From: Aeromonas caviae
GTDB lineage: Bacteria; Pseudomonadota; Gammaproteobacteria; Enterobacterales; Aeromonadaceae
NCBI RefSeq assembly: GCF_000819785.1
Contig: NZ_CDBK01000080.1
Coordinates: 9,528 to 73,527 of the forward strand
Length of the DNA stretch: 64,000 nt
Reading direction: 5' to 3'
Part shown: positions 27,668-35,003 of the stretch, piece by piece
How the letters are laid out: every line of letters starts with the position of its first letter
How positions within the stretch are numbered: position 1 is the first letter of the stretch
Notes under the pieces: model-generated
What the model saw: the letters and a program-made list of their open reading frames with translations, nothing else
Database searches by the model: none
What the model was told of the DNA's origin: nothing
Program-made: the position numbers and the translations under genes

Positions 27668-27994
27668 TGCTATTCGCGCACGCACATGCGCATGTGTGAA
27701 CAAAAAAACGGTGGGAACAGTGGGAACATGGGAACATTTCCCGCTAACCCGCGCCAGGACTGGGTTTCTCTGTTCCCACAATCGCTGGAATGGGTGGGAA
27801 CAAAGGGAACAGGGGTTGGGAACATTTTCGACTTGTTCCCACTGTTCCCAATCTGTTCCCACGAAATTTAATGAGTGTGGGAACATTGGTATCACTTGCT
27901 GGATAAGGCTTTGAAGGTCATTTACCTATCTTGTTCCCACTGTTCCCATACTTTTATTAGATTCTCTCCTGCGTGCGCACATGCGCGAATAGCA
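27668..27994. repeat. Iteron cluster, probable replication origin
   Basis: GGGAAC or its complement GTTCCC occurs 13 times between 27713 and 27947: forward at 27713, 27722, 27730, 27796, 27805, 27818 and 27879; reverse at 27772, 27835, 27844, 27855, 27933 and 27942. Four neighbouring pairs are spaced exactly 9 bp. The cluster is bracketed by a 13-bp inverted repeat, TGCTATTCGCGCA at 27668-27680 and its complement at 27982-27994. It lies immediately downstream of the primase gene. P4 alpha protein binds comparable type I iterons at its origin. Confidence 0.8.
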
Positions 27995-28053
27995 TGGTAA
28001 GCAACAAAAAGTAAAGGGCCGCACGATGGCGACCCCTGCTTTCTTCTGGCTGG

Positions 28054-30858
28054 CTATTCGTCTTCCGGCCCATCGGCCTCATCAGCCAGCACTTTCTCGG
28101 TCAGCATGTAGATCCAGACAGTTGCGCCGCTATCCCGCAGACGGATCTTACGCTGGGCTCGTTTGCCATCATTCGAAGGCAGCAGATAGCCCGCCTCCAA
28201 ACAAAGCTGGGCTACCCGTTTGGGATCCCGACCGCGGGTGATCTCATTCCAACCAGGGGGCAGCACAATAAAGCTCACGCCATCGGCATCCTTCTTGCGA
28301 TAGCCGACCATATTGGCCGGACGGTGGTTGGGGTCGAACCAATCGGCAAAGCGGCTGTGCTGATGCGCCACAACAAAACCACGCACCTGATCCAGGGTGG
28401 CCTTGTCTTCCTTGTTGCCCAGGTGCCCCCGTTCATCCAACCACGCCTTGAGGCATACCCGCACAGCACGGGTCGCTTCACCCAGGGGCCAACCGGTGAT
28501 CCCCAGTTCAGTGGCCAGCTCACCTGCTGCGGCCACTATGGCAAAGCGATTGATAGCCCGCCCAACCTGATTACCGGCCCCCATTGGGGTCAGCTCGACC
28601 GCCAGCCGTTTAATCTCTGCCTTCAGACGCTCCTTGTGTGCGTCCAGCCCTGTTGCCAAGGTCTCGATGTAGGTACGAAATGCGGTGCCGTATTCGTGCT
28701 TACAGGCCTCGTTGAGGGCATCGGCAAAAGCGCGTCCATCCGGTTGGTTGTGCAGCACCTCAAACGCACCGTGCTTGCCGGTACTACTCGGGATCTGGAT
28801 GGTACGCACTTCCATCCCGGCTTGGGTACGCTTACCCGCTTCGGCGGCGTGATCTTCTAGGGAAAGCTCCCCTGTGGAGAGGAACAGCAACCGCCACGCC
28901 TTGCGCTCTTTCAGCTCACCATCCTGCTTGCTGCGACCCTTGCCTTGGCCATTCGCCAGCATGTAGGCCACCTGTCCGGCCTCGCGCCCATCCAGCTCGC
29001 CCAGTTCGTCCAGGCACAGCAAGGCATCGTTACGCCGACTGGCGATCCCCTCTATGGCGTTGCCGGTCGCCCTCCAGGTGTGACAATAGCGATCGGGTTG
29101 GCCATAGATGCTGGCGGCAGCCCTCATGATGGTGGACTTGCCATCGGTACTCTCTCCCTTGAGGTGGAAACCGCCCCCTTCTTGCCCCACCAGTGACAAT
29201 AGGGGCGCGGCGAAGGCCAGCGACAAGGCGAAGCACAGGCGGGAGTTACCCACGGCCATAGCGGCGATCTGGCGCTGCCAGTCGGCCAGCTCCCCCGAGC
29301 TGGTGAAGTCGCTGCTCAGATAGCCGGCCGATTGCAGGATCACCTGCTCAGCATCCGGTCCGATTCCCCCACCCGGCAGCACATAGGCTTTTCCGTGCCA
29401 GCCGGTACGTTCGACACAGGTCACCCGCCGCTCGGGTTGGCTCATCATCAGATAGACCGCCAGCTTGTCGAGCTTCTTGAGGTTCACAAAGGGCAAGCCG
29501 CCATTGAGTAAGGACGCCAACGCCTCCTGGCCACCACGGTGGACCAACATGCTGACCGGCATCGCCCATTGCCGGGCACGGCCAGCCCGATCCTGCCACT
29601 CCAGCAAGCGCCCTTGGCCATACCCTGCCTCGTCGGCAGTTTCGGCAACCACCCTAAGCTCTGGAGAAATCAGGGTTTCCTCCAGCCTGCCGTTCTGTCC
29701 CGATCCCACCCATTCGTGCACGTAGAGCATGCCGTCCCGGATCTCATAGCCCTCAGGCAGATCCTCGCCATCAGTTAGTTGCTGCTGCTCGCCTTGTGCC
29801 TCAGACATGGAATGCAATGGGATCACTTCGGCTCGCGGCCCTTCCTTCTGGATGGCGTCTTGCTGCTGGGTCTGTTCAATCTGGCTCATGATGGCTCTCT
29901 TGGTCTCTTCAAGCCCATGGGCCTGGTGATAGTCGTTCCAGTCGCCTGCCGTGGGCGGTAGTGCTACCACAGCCCCCACTGCAGCAGCGGCTTGCTCGGC
30001 CTTGGTCTTGCCGGGATTGCCCGTTGTGGTGGCATCGTTGTCGGCGGCCAGCCATAACCGGCACGGTTGCAAGGGGTCGTCCATCCCCCTAACCACCTGA
30101 GCGATGGCCAGTAAGTTACCGGCGTCCATGGCGCAATAGACGGTTGCCTCGGTTGCGAGGTGAACGCTCAGACCGGTGGCGTAGCCCTCGCAAACCGCCA
30201 CCATGGCATTGCCTGGGATCCGGTGGCAGGCAGCCTGCTTCTGGCCACCGGCAAGGTAGTGCCTCACCCCGTCATGGCGGATCAGCTGTACGTTCACCAG
30301 TTCGCCGGTCTCGTTGTAGAGCGGCACAACCAGGGAGTCAGCGGGGAACGACTCTTCCCCCACTCGGATCAGGGTGCTATTCAACAGTCCACTGGGCCAG
30401 CTCAAGCGCTTATGTGCCAGATAAGGGGATTGGCCAGGCTTACAGTCGCGCAGGATATCTGCGGCGCGTCTGGCGGCTTTCTGGTGCTTAATCTGCAGCT
30501 GTTGTTGCTCTACATCAGCCTGCGCCCGCTGTTGCTGCTGCAATTGCTCTCGATCTGCCTCTGATATGGCAACATGGGAAAAGCCAAGAGCCCCCGCAAC
30601 CAGTTCCGCAGCATCCTTCGGCAACTTACCGGTGACACGGCGGATCAGATCCAGCCCATCACCCGCGCCACACTGGCTACAAATCCAGGTACCACGCCCG
30701 CCCTTGTCATCAAGTCGAAAGCGATCTTTCCCACCACAAGCCGGACAAGGACCATGCTGCTTACGTGGCGGTACTGTCACCCCCAGATTTGCCAGCAGTT
30801 CCGGCCAGTGGCCACAAGCTGCGGCGGTGACATCAGAAACAAACGTTGCCCGGTTCAT
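28054..30858 (-). CDS. Toprim/DUF927 primase-helicase (P4 alpha-like replication protein)
   Basis: 934 residues. N-terminal primase zinc finger CPACGGKDRF...CSQCGAG (about 38-64). A toprim-like primase region follows (AVCEGYATGLSVHLATEATV, about 220). Then a DUF927/SF3-like helicase core with Walker A GESTDGKSTIMRA near residue 570 and CLDELGELDGREAG as Walker B. This is the layout of satellite and plasmid primase-helicases that start replication at iterons. Its ATG overlaps the stop of the 84-residue gene (ATGA), and the iteron origin lies just past its 3' end. Confidence 0.88.
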   Translation of the reverse strand: MNRATFVSDVTAAACGHWPELLANLGVTVPPRKQHGPCPACGGKDRFRLDDKGGRGTWICSQCGAGDGLDLIRRVTGKLPKDAAELVAGALGFSHVAISEADREQLQQQQRAQADVEQQQLQIKHQKAARRAADILRDCKPGQSPYLAHKRLSWPSGLLNSTLIRVGEESFPADSLVVPLYNETGELVNVQLIRHDGVRHYLAGGQKQAACHRIPGNAMVAVCEGYATGLSVHLATEATVYCAMDAGNLLAIAQVVRGMDDPLQPCRLWLAADNDATTTGNPGKTKAEQAAAAVGAVVALPPTAGDWNDYHQAHGLEETKRAIMSQIEQTQQQDAIQKEGPRAEVIPLHSMSEAQGEQQQLTDGEDLPEGYEIRDGMLYVHEWVGSGQNGRLEETLISPELRVVAETADEAGYGQGRLLEWQDRAGRARQWAMPVSMLVHRGGQEALASLLNGGLPFVNLKKLDKLAVYLMMSQPERRVTCVERTGWHGKAYVLPGGGIGPDAEQVILQSAGYLSSDFTSSGELADWQRQIAAMAVGNSRLCFALSLAFAAPLLSLVGQEGGGFHLKGESTDGKSTIMRAAASIYGQPDRYCHTWRATGNAIEGIASRRNDALLCLDELGELDGREAGQVAYMLANGQGKGRSKQDGELKERKAWRLLFLSTGELSLEDHAAEAGKRTQAGMEVRTIQIPSSTGKHGAFEVLHNQPDGRAFADALNEACKHEYGTAFRTYIETLATGLDAHKERLKAEIKRLAVELTPMGAGNQVGRAINRFAIVAAAGELATELGITGWPLGEATRAVRVCLKAWLDERGHLGNKEDKATLDQVRGFVVAHQHSRFADWFDPNHRPANMVGYRKKDADGVSFIVLPPGWNEITRGRDPKRVAQLCLEAGYLLPSNDGKRAQRKIRLRDSGATVWIYMLTEKVLADEADGPEDE

Positions 30859-31109
30859 GCCTCACCCCCGACCAAAACGGTAACCAACTCGTTGAAAGCC
30901 TGCTTGTCCAAACCAGCCTTCAGCTGGCGGGCCTGCTTGGCAGTAACGACGCTCGCCATACCGTTGGTGCTGGCAATGAAGGCATCGCGCTGCTGACGGC
31001 AGGCAAAGGCGCTCAGGCTACCCGCTTGTGAACGTTTGCCGGTCTTGGGGTTGGCTGGGCCAATGAACGTGGGTTGTTGGGCCGCTGGAGCCCAGGCGTA
31101 ATAGGTCAT
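30855..31109 (-). CDS. Small hypothetical protein upstream of the primase
   Basis: 84 residues, not recognised (MTYYAWAPAAQQPTFIGPAN...). Overlaps by 4 bp both the preceding 119-residue gene and the following primase, so translation is coupled along the operon. A comparable small gene in front of the primase is usual in P4-like elements. Confidence 0.7.
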   Translation of the reverse strand: MTYYAWAPAAQQPTFIGPANPKTGKRSQAGSLSAFACRQQRDAFIASTNGMASVVTAKQARQLKAGLDKQAFNELVTVLVGGEA

Positions 31110-31465
31110 ACACCCTCCCTGAGCTGGGCCAGCTCGACAGCTTCAAACTCGGCCATGACCGGTGCAAGCAACACGCTGAGCTCACAGGGCTCGGTGTGAG
31201 ATTGATTTCCCTCAATCACTTTGAGCAGCATGGAGAGATAGCGATTGATCCGCTCAGCAGGCGCCGCTAGCGGTGTCCGCACGCAACCAACCTCCAGCTC
31301 ATCAAGCTGTATTTGTAAGGGGCGCAGCAGATCAGCGAGCTCCAAATAGAGCATTGTTTCGGTATTGGCGTTACAGACATTGCACAGTGCAGAAGTGAAC
31401 AGCGCAGCTTTATCAAACAGGGCCTGAGCCTGGATAACCTGGCGGGATCGAATGGACTGTTTCAT
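31106..31465 (-). CDS. Hypothetical protein of the primase operon (119 residues)
   Basis: The ATG at 31465 (MKQSIRSRQVIQAQALFDKA) overlaps the Icd-like stop codon as ATGA. The same frame is open upstream to 32035, but that part overlaps the Icd-like gene. Mostly helical, with two closely spaced cysteines (CNVC) near residue 31. Function unknown. Confidence 0.65.
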   Translation of the reverse strand: MKQSIRSRQVIQAQALFDKAALFTSALCNVCNANTETMLYLELADLLRPLQIQLDELEVGCVRTPLAAPAERINRYLSMLLKVIEGNQSHTEPCELSVLLAPVMAEFEAVELAQLREGV

Positions 31466-31638
31466 GCTGCAACTCCCTTGCTCGGGATGCGGGACAAAAA
31501 CACCAGGGGTAGACCGGCCAGCGCAGAACGCGCTTGTGCTTCGCTGTTGGCAAAAGCTGAAATGGTGCGGATACGGCGTAGGTCTGCCAAACGGCAGGTA
31601 CGGGAATGCTGGATCAGGAAGGTGTAGATCATGGCCAT
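31462..31638 (-). CDS. Icd-like host cell-division inhibitor family protein
   Basis: 58 residues from the ATG at 31638 (MAMIYTFLIQHSRTCRLADL), with GAGAG upstream; the frame is open to 31695. The segment RRIRTISAFANSEAQARSAL followed by LAGLPLVFLSRIPS matches the Icd-like family of P4-type satellites and prophages. Members are annotated from the P1/P4 Icd function, which blocks division. In this family it usually lies between alpA and the primase operon, as here. Confidence 0.65.
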   Translation of the reverse strand: MAMIYTFLIQHSRTCRLADLRRIRTISAFANSEAQARSALAGLPLVFLSRIPSKGVAA

Positions 31639-32035
31639 TATCTCTCGGTTTAGTGAGTCGGCCATGCTGCAAATGGGGGTGCGGCATGGCATCAACTACC
31701 TCCGAGAGAAGGCGGGCCTTATTCACCCTTGCGGGCTTATTGGGGCCTCTCAACCATACCGCAAAAGCGGGTACACTCCCGCCGTGATCGGCGTGAATGT
31801 GAAGTTCATCTGTGCGATTGCCTGGGGTAGTAGCCCAAATGGCAGGCACAAAAAAACCGCTAATTGTCGGCTGCGGGTGACCGCTCTCGGAAGTAGTACT
31901 GTTGGGGTTAGTAGCCCCAACGGATAAGATCGTACCGCGTCGGATGGTGTCACGCAATATCATTTTGCACGCCCTACCGGGGATTTTGGGCAAGGCTTCG
32001 CCCTGGGAGGTGCGCCCATATGGTGAAAAGTTCAT
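31466..32035 (-). other. Overlapping Ash-like open frames upstream of the Icd-like gene
   Basis: Two frames overlap. One runs from 32035 through the 119-residue gene and contains SVGATNPNSTTSESGHPQPT and FFVPAIW, patterns typical of phage Ash-family proteins. Another, 31953-31750, holds AIAQMNFTFTPITAGVYPLL. The two halves of an Ash-like pattern thus seem split between frames. A 7-bp hairpin GTTGGGG / CCCCAAC lies at 31901-31921. Coding status is uncertain; a regulatory RNA is an alternative. Confidence 0.4.
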
Positions 32036-32165
32036 AGCGGAGTTATCCTAATGTCGGTGGTTGGCTGGCTTGCCGAGCATGTGATGATGCGATGAAGCGC
32101 CAGCGGATTGATCAGGGCTGTTCTGTATTTCAGGCAGCCCTTACTTTTGCTGCCATATTCACGTC

Positions 32166-32375
32166 CTAGGCTGCTTTACCCTGGGCGTTCATCCAATTCC
32201 GAATGTCTTCAGCCCGCCAAGCTGTCACCCGCTCAGACAATTTCACCGGCTGTGGGAGTATTCCCTTCGCTGACCAACGCCAGACAGTGACGACTGCGAT
32301 CCCTAAAACCTTTGCCAACGTTCCCGCCCGAACAAAGCCTTCTTGTGGTAATTCCGATCCTGATTTCAAAGACAT
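32166..32375 (-). CDS. AlpA-family transcriptional regulator
   Basis: 69 residues from the ATG at 32375 (MSLKSGSELPQEGFVRAGTL), preceded by AAAGGAG. The frame runs further up to 32420 without support. The helix-turn-helix (LAKVLGIAVVTVWRWSAKGI, then LPQPVKLSERVTAWRAEDIRNW) is typical AlpA. AlpA proteins activate integrase or satellite genes. Located between integrase and replication genes, as in P4-like elements. Confidence 0.82.
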   Translation of the reverse strand: MSLKSGSELPQEGFVRAGTLAKVLGIAVVTVWRWSAKGILPQPVKLSERVTAWRAEDIRNWMNAQGKAA

Positions 32376-32492
32376 GGCTTGCTGCTCCTTTACGTGTCTT
32401 GTCGTTGCGTGAGCAATCAAACCATGGTCGCGAATGGATGTGGCTGAGTTATGGAAAACTCAGCGGAGTTATGAATAACTCATTAAGTTGGC

Positions 32493-33446
32493 TTACCTGA
32501 CACCGGCCTTTTTTAGCCAATCGATCAGTGTGTTATCGTCAACCTGAGGATCTCCGAAACCAGGGATCCTGTTTGCAATCTTGAGGCGGAGAGCCCCGAT
32601 GCTGCCCTGAAAATCGTCATCGGTTAGACCGTGCGACCTGAGCAGCTCAACGATGAAACTGCACTGTTTACTGGTAACCCGCCCACGTCGCGCAGTCTGA
32701 TTAAAATCATTCAGGGATGCGTGGGCCTTCTCTGGGCGAGGTTTACTGGAGTGTTTGAGCATCACTTCGCCCGTCAACATGTGTTGTTGGATTTTCAGCA
32801 GGTCTTCCCGGACGACCCGAAAACGCTGCTCCATGTTGCTGACTAGCACACCAAGAAGCTCAATCCCCACTGGGTCCGGGCCCTGGCCGTCGATATAGGT
32901 AGATGTGATGTCCCACCCCATGTCTGCATCTAATAGCCCGGGTATTTGAGCTCTGCATACGTTGCTGGTATCAATGGCCCAAAGGCCGGATATGAAGACG
33001 TGGCGAGCCCACACACCATCGTTTGGCTGTTGCAAATATAACTTGGTCCCATACTGGAAACCTTTAGGACCATAATCAACGGCTATGCAATGTTCATCGG
33101 GTGGCAAGGTGTCGAATTTGCACTCCATCAAACTAGTCAAATACGTCAGCCCACTGAGCCCATTTATTTTTTGTTGGTTGATAACATCCGCAGCAAGAGC
33201 AGACAGTTCGTGGTTATCTATATCTCTGACTTTGTGGCTCGGAACGGTTTCATCAATAAATATTTCATCTGTCATGAATCCATCTGACATGCCGGAATTT
33301 AATTCGTGATCATAAAATTCGGCGTAGAGGGTGATGGCTCCCACCGCTGCCCAGTGAAATATATCTTCGACCTCACAATCTAATAGTCTGGCGGCCCGTT
33401 CAGGGCTGCAATAATAAAGTGGGATCAATGGTTTATCATTTGCCAT
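32493..33446 (-). CDS. Hypothetical element protein with a possible DNA-binding N-terminus
   Basis: 317 residues, not recognised as a named family. The N-terminus (YYCSPERAARLLDCEVEDIF, then HWAAVGAITLY) resembles the first helices of a MerR/AlpA-like domain. The middle is acidic with no motif I know. The C-terminal part (RVTSKQCSFIVELLRSHGLT, GDPQVDDNTLIDWLKKAGVR) looks like a second small helical domain. It sits between alpA and the integrase; starts 90 bp past the integrase stop. Confidence 0.7.
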   Translation of the reverse strand: MANDKPLIPLYYCSPERAARLLDCEVEDIFHWAAVGAITLYAEFYDHELNSGMSDGFMTDEIFIDETVPSHKVRDIDNHELSALAADVINQQKINGLSGLTYLTSLMECKFDTLPPDEHCIAVDYGPKGFQYGTKLYLQQPNDGVWARHVFISGLWAIDTSNVCRAQIPGLLDADMGWDITSTYIDGQGPDPVGIELLGVLVSNMEQRFRVVREDLLKIQQHMLTGEVMLKHSSKPRPEKAHASLNDFNQTARRGRVTSKQCSFIVELLRSHGLTDDDFQGSIGALRLKIANRIPGFGDPQVDDNTLIDWLKKAGVR

Positions 33447-33536
33447 GGTGTTGCTCGCTCACCTTGTATGAAATGTCGGACCCGGCGGGCAAGGTTCCCC
33501 GCTTTTCATTCCATCGTGCTAGGCCCGGCAAAGTTG

Positions 33537-34796
33537 TTATCTGTATTGTGAGATTGGGACTATAGACTGTGTGTCGCCCTGTTCCAGTGACAGCAGGAGA
33601 TCCGCCCACAGCGCCAAACCTGCCCGGCGTTCATCAAGGTACTGGTGGCGGTTGTAAATGCCCTCCACGCCCCTGATACGGTGGTTGAGGCAGCGTTCGG
33701 CCACAACAGGATCAACCCCCAGTTCTGCCAAATGGGTGCGGCCAGTGCGGCGAAAGTCATGGATGGTGAAGTTAGCCACGCCCGGCATTTCGCGCTTCAC
33801 CTTTGCCAGGGCAACCGGCAGGGTGCTCTCTTGAATGTGCGGGATCATGCGGTGTTGCATCTTGCGAGCTGGAAGCACCCAACGACTACCACCAGAAAGG
33901 CGCTGCAGTTCTCGCAGCCACTCAACGGCAGGGGCTGGTAGTGGAATATCAATGGCGTCGCCATTTTTCACCCGTTCGGCGGGGAGGTTCCAGATCGCAC
34001 GGTTTAGGTCAAACTCGCTCCATTGTGCCCCACACAGCTCCATCTTGCGGCAGCATAGGGTTAGAAGCAGCTTGATGGTCAGCTCGTTCTCCCGACTGAA
34101 TCCCTTGGCTTTGCGCATGGCCTCAAAAAGTTGGCTTAGCTCGTCACGGGTTAGCCAGCGTTCCCGGCTCTTTTCCTGACCGCCCGCATCAGCAATCCCA
34201 AAGGCCCCGGCGGGGTTTACTTCCACAATGTGGCGCTTGATGGCGTAATCAAAGATCCGGCGTGTCCAGCGTAATACGTCGTTGGCCACTGTTGGTGCGC
34301 CACGGGCCAGGATCTTTTGCAGCATGTCGTCAATGTGGCGAGGCTTAACGTCCTCGATCTTAAGGTGCCCTATGTTTGGGTTTATGTCCTTGTCGATTCG
34401 GCGGCGTAAGATGTCCGGGTGCTTCCACTTTCCTAGGATCTGCCGCTCGAAATACTCGGTGGCGACATCTGATACCCGCAGGGCGTTTTTCTCTTTCTCA
34501 ATTTTCGCCAAGGCTTCGGCTTTACGTGCCTGCTTCTCACCGGCTACGTCATGGCCTAGAGCCACTCTGGCGGATAGTTTCTTTGTGGTTTCTCTAGCCT
34601 GGGCTAGCGATAAGTCACCATAAGAGCCCATCACCATGACACGCATCTTCCCCGCGAAGCTGTATCGAAAGCGCCATGTAGGCACCTTGTCGTTTGCTCT
34701 GTATCTCAGATAGAGCCCGTTGCCGTCAGAACGACCCTCGAACCGTTCTCCTGCCTTGATCCATGCACGTATCTGCATGTCGTTCAGCTTGCCCAT
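33537..34796 (-). CDS. P4-type tyrosine integrase
   Basis: 419 residues. N-terminal DUF4102 arm-binding domain (MGKLNDMQIRAWIKAGERFE...), central SAM-like domain and C-terminal catalytic domain. Catalytic residues seen: Arg in TLCCRKMELCGAQWSEFDL, HDFRRTGRTHLAELG (His-x-x-Arg), and the nucleophile Tyr in GVEGIYNRHQYLDERRA. It lies 197 bp from the right core and is transcribed away from it, so it is the presumed enzyme for insertion into yicC. GGGTACA repeats lie in its upstream region. Confidence 0.92.
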   Translation of the reverse strand: MGKLNDMQIRAWIKAGERFEGRSDGNGLYLRYRANDKVPTWRFRYSFAGKMRVMVMGSYGDLSLAQARETTKKLSARVALGHDVAGEKQARKAEALAKIEKEKNALRVSDVATEYFERQILGKWKHPDILRRRIDKDINPNIGHLKIEDVKPRHIDDMLQKILARGAPTVANDVLRWTRRIFDYAIKRHIVEVNPAGAFGIADAGGQEKSRERWLTRDELSQLFEAMRKAKGFSRENELTIKLLLTLCCRKMELCGAQWSEFDLNRAIWNLPAERVKNGDAIDIPLPAPAVEWLRELQRLSGGSRWVLPARKMQHRMIPHIQESTLPVALAKVKREMPGVANFTIHDFRRTGRTHLAELGVDPVVAERCLNHRIRGVEGIYNRHQYLDERRAGLALWADLLLSLEQGDTQSIVPISQYR

Positions 34797-34824
34797 CGTT
34801 CCCCCGGAACATTGAATTGGGGTT

Positions 34825-34874
34825 TGTACCCAAAGCGTTGTACCAAAATGCTATAGGGTACATGTATGGGTACA
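34825..34874. repeat. Right-end GGGTACA repeats in the integrase upstream region
   Basis: AGGGTACA at 34855-34862 and TGGGTACA at 34867-34874, spaced 12 bp as at the left end, plus an inverted TGTACCCA at 34825-34832. Candidate arm-type integrase sites that would overlap the integrase promoter and allow autoregulation. Confidence 0.6.
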
Positions 34875-34918
34875 ATGTTATATCGCCATTGTATGACACC
34901 GAAAGACACGACATGCAA

Positions 34919-34945
34919 ACAAAAAAGCCCGTATTACACGGGCTT
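34919..34945 (-). terminator. Replacement terminator for yicC supplied by the element
   Basis: Stem AAGCCCG / CGGGCTT with a seven-base loop, followed on the minus strand by a run of T. Lies 38 bp past the yicC stop and separates yicC transcription from the integrase. Confidence 0.82.
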
Positions 34946-34982
34946 ATGGTTGTTTTGATATTTCACGATATGCCGTGAAATA

Positions 34983-35003
34983 TTATTCAATATTCTGGAT
35001 CTG
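34983..35003 (-). other. attR: element-derived 3' end of yicC
   Basis: Encodes QIQNIE-stop with different codons from the stranded copy at 21058-21078. The 11-bp core TTCTGGATCTG is 34993-35003; the codons left of the core come from the element and restore the reading frame exactly. Confidence 0.85.

Larger units (their letters stand above)
21068..35003. mobile_element. P4-like integrative element inserted in the 3' end of yicC
   Basis: About 13.9 kb bounded by the 11-bp repeat TTCTGGATCTG. Integrase at the right end, 197 bp from the core; AlpA, Icd/Ash-like locus, toprim-DUF927 primase and iteron origin in the middle; MobV relaxase and an ATPase/RloB pair toward the left. Both ends carry GGGTACA repeats inside the core. 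The element restores the yicC C-terminus and brings a new terminator. No capsid, terminase, Sid, Psu or Delta homologue was recognised, and no type IV secretion gene. The yicC 3' end is a known integration site, for example of Vibrio mobilizable genomic islands. Confidence 0.9.

Noticed and set aside
27690-27960. CRISPR-like repeats
   Set aside because: The repeated unit is only 6-9 bp, occurs in both orientations and lacks regular unique spacers; it fits iterons next to a primase.
31750-31953. Independent 67-residue protein
   Set aside because: Its family-like segment appears to belong to a disrupted or overlapping Ash-type gene, so I record it with that locus and not as a separate CDS.
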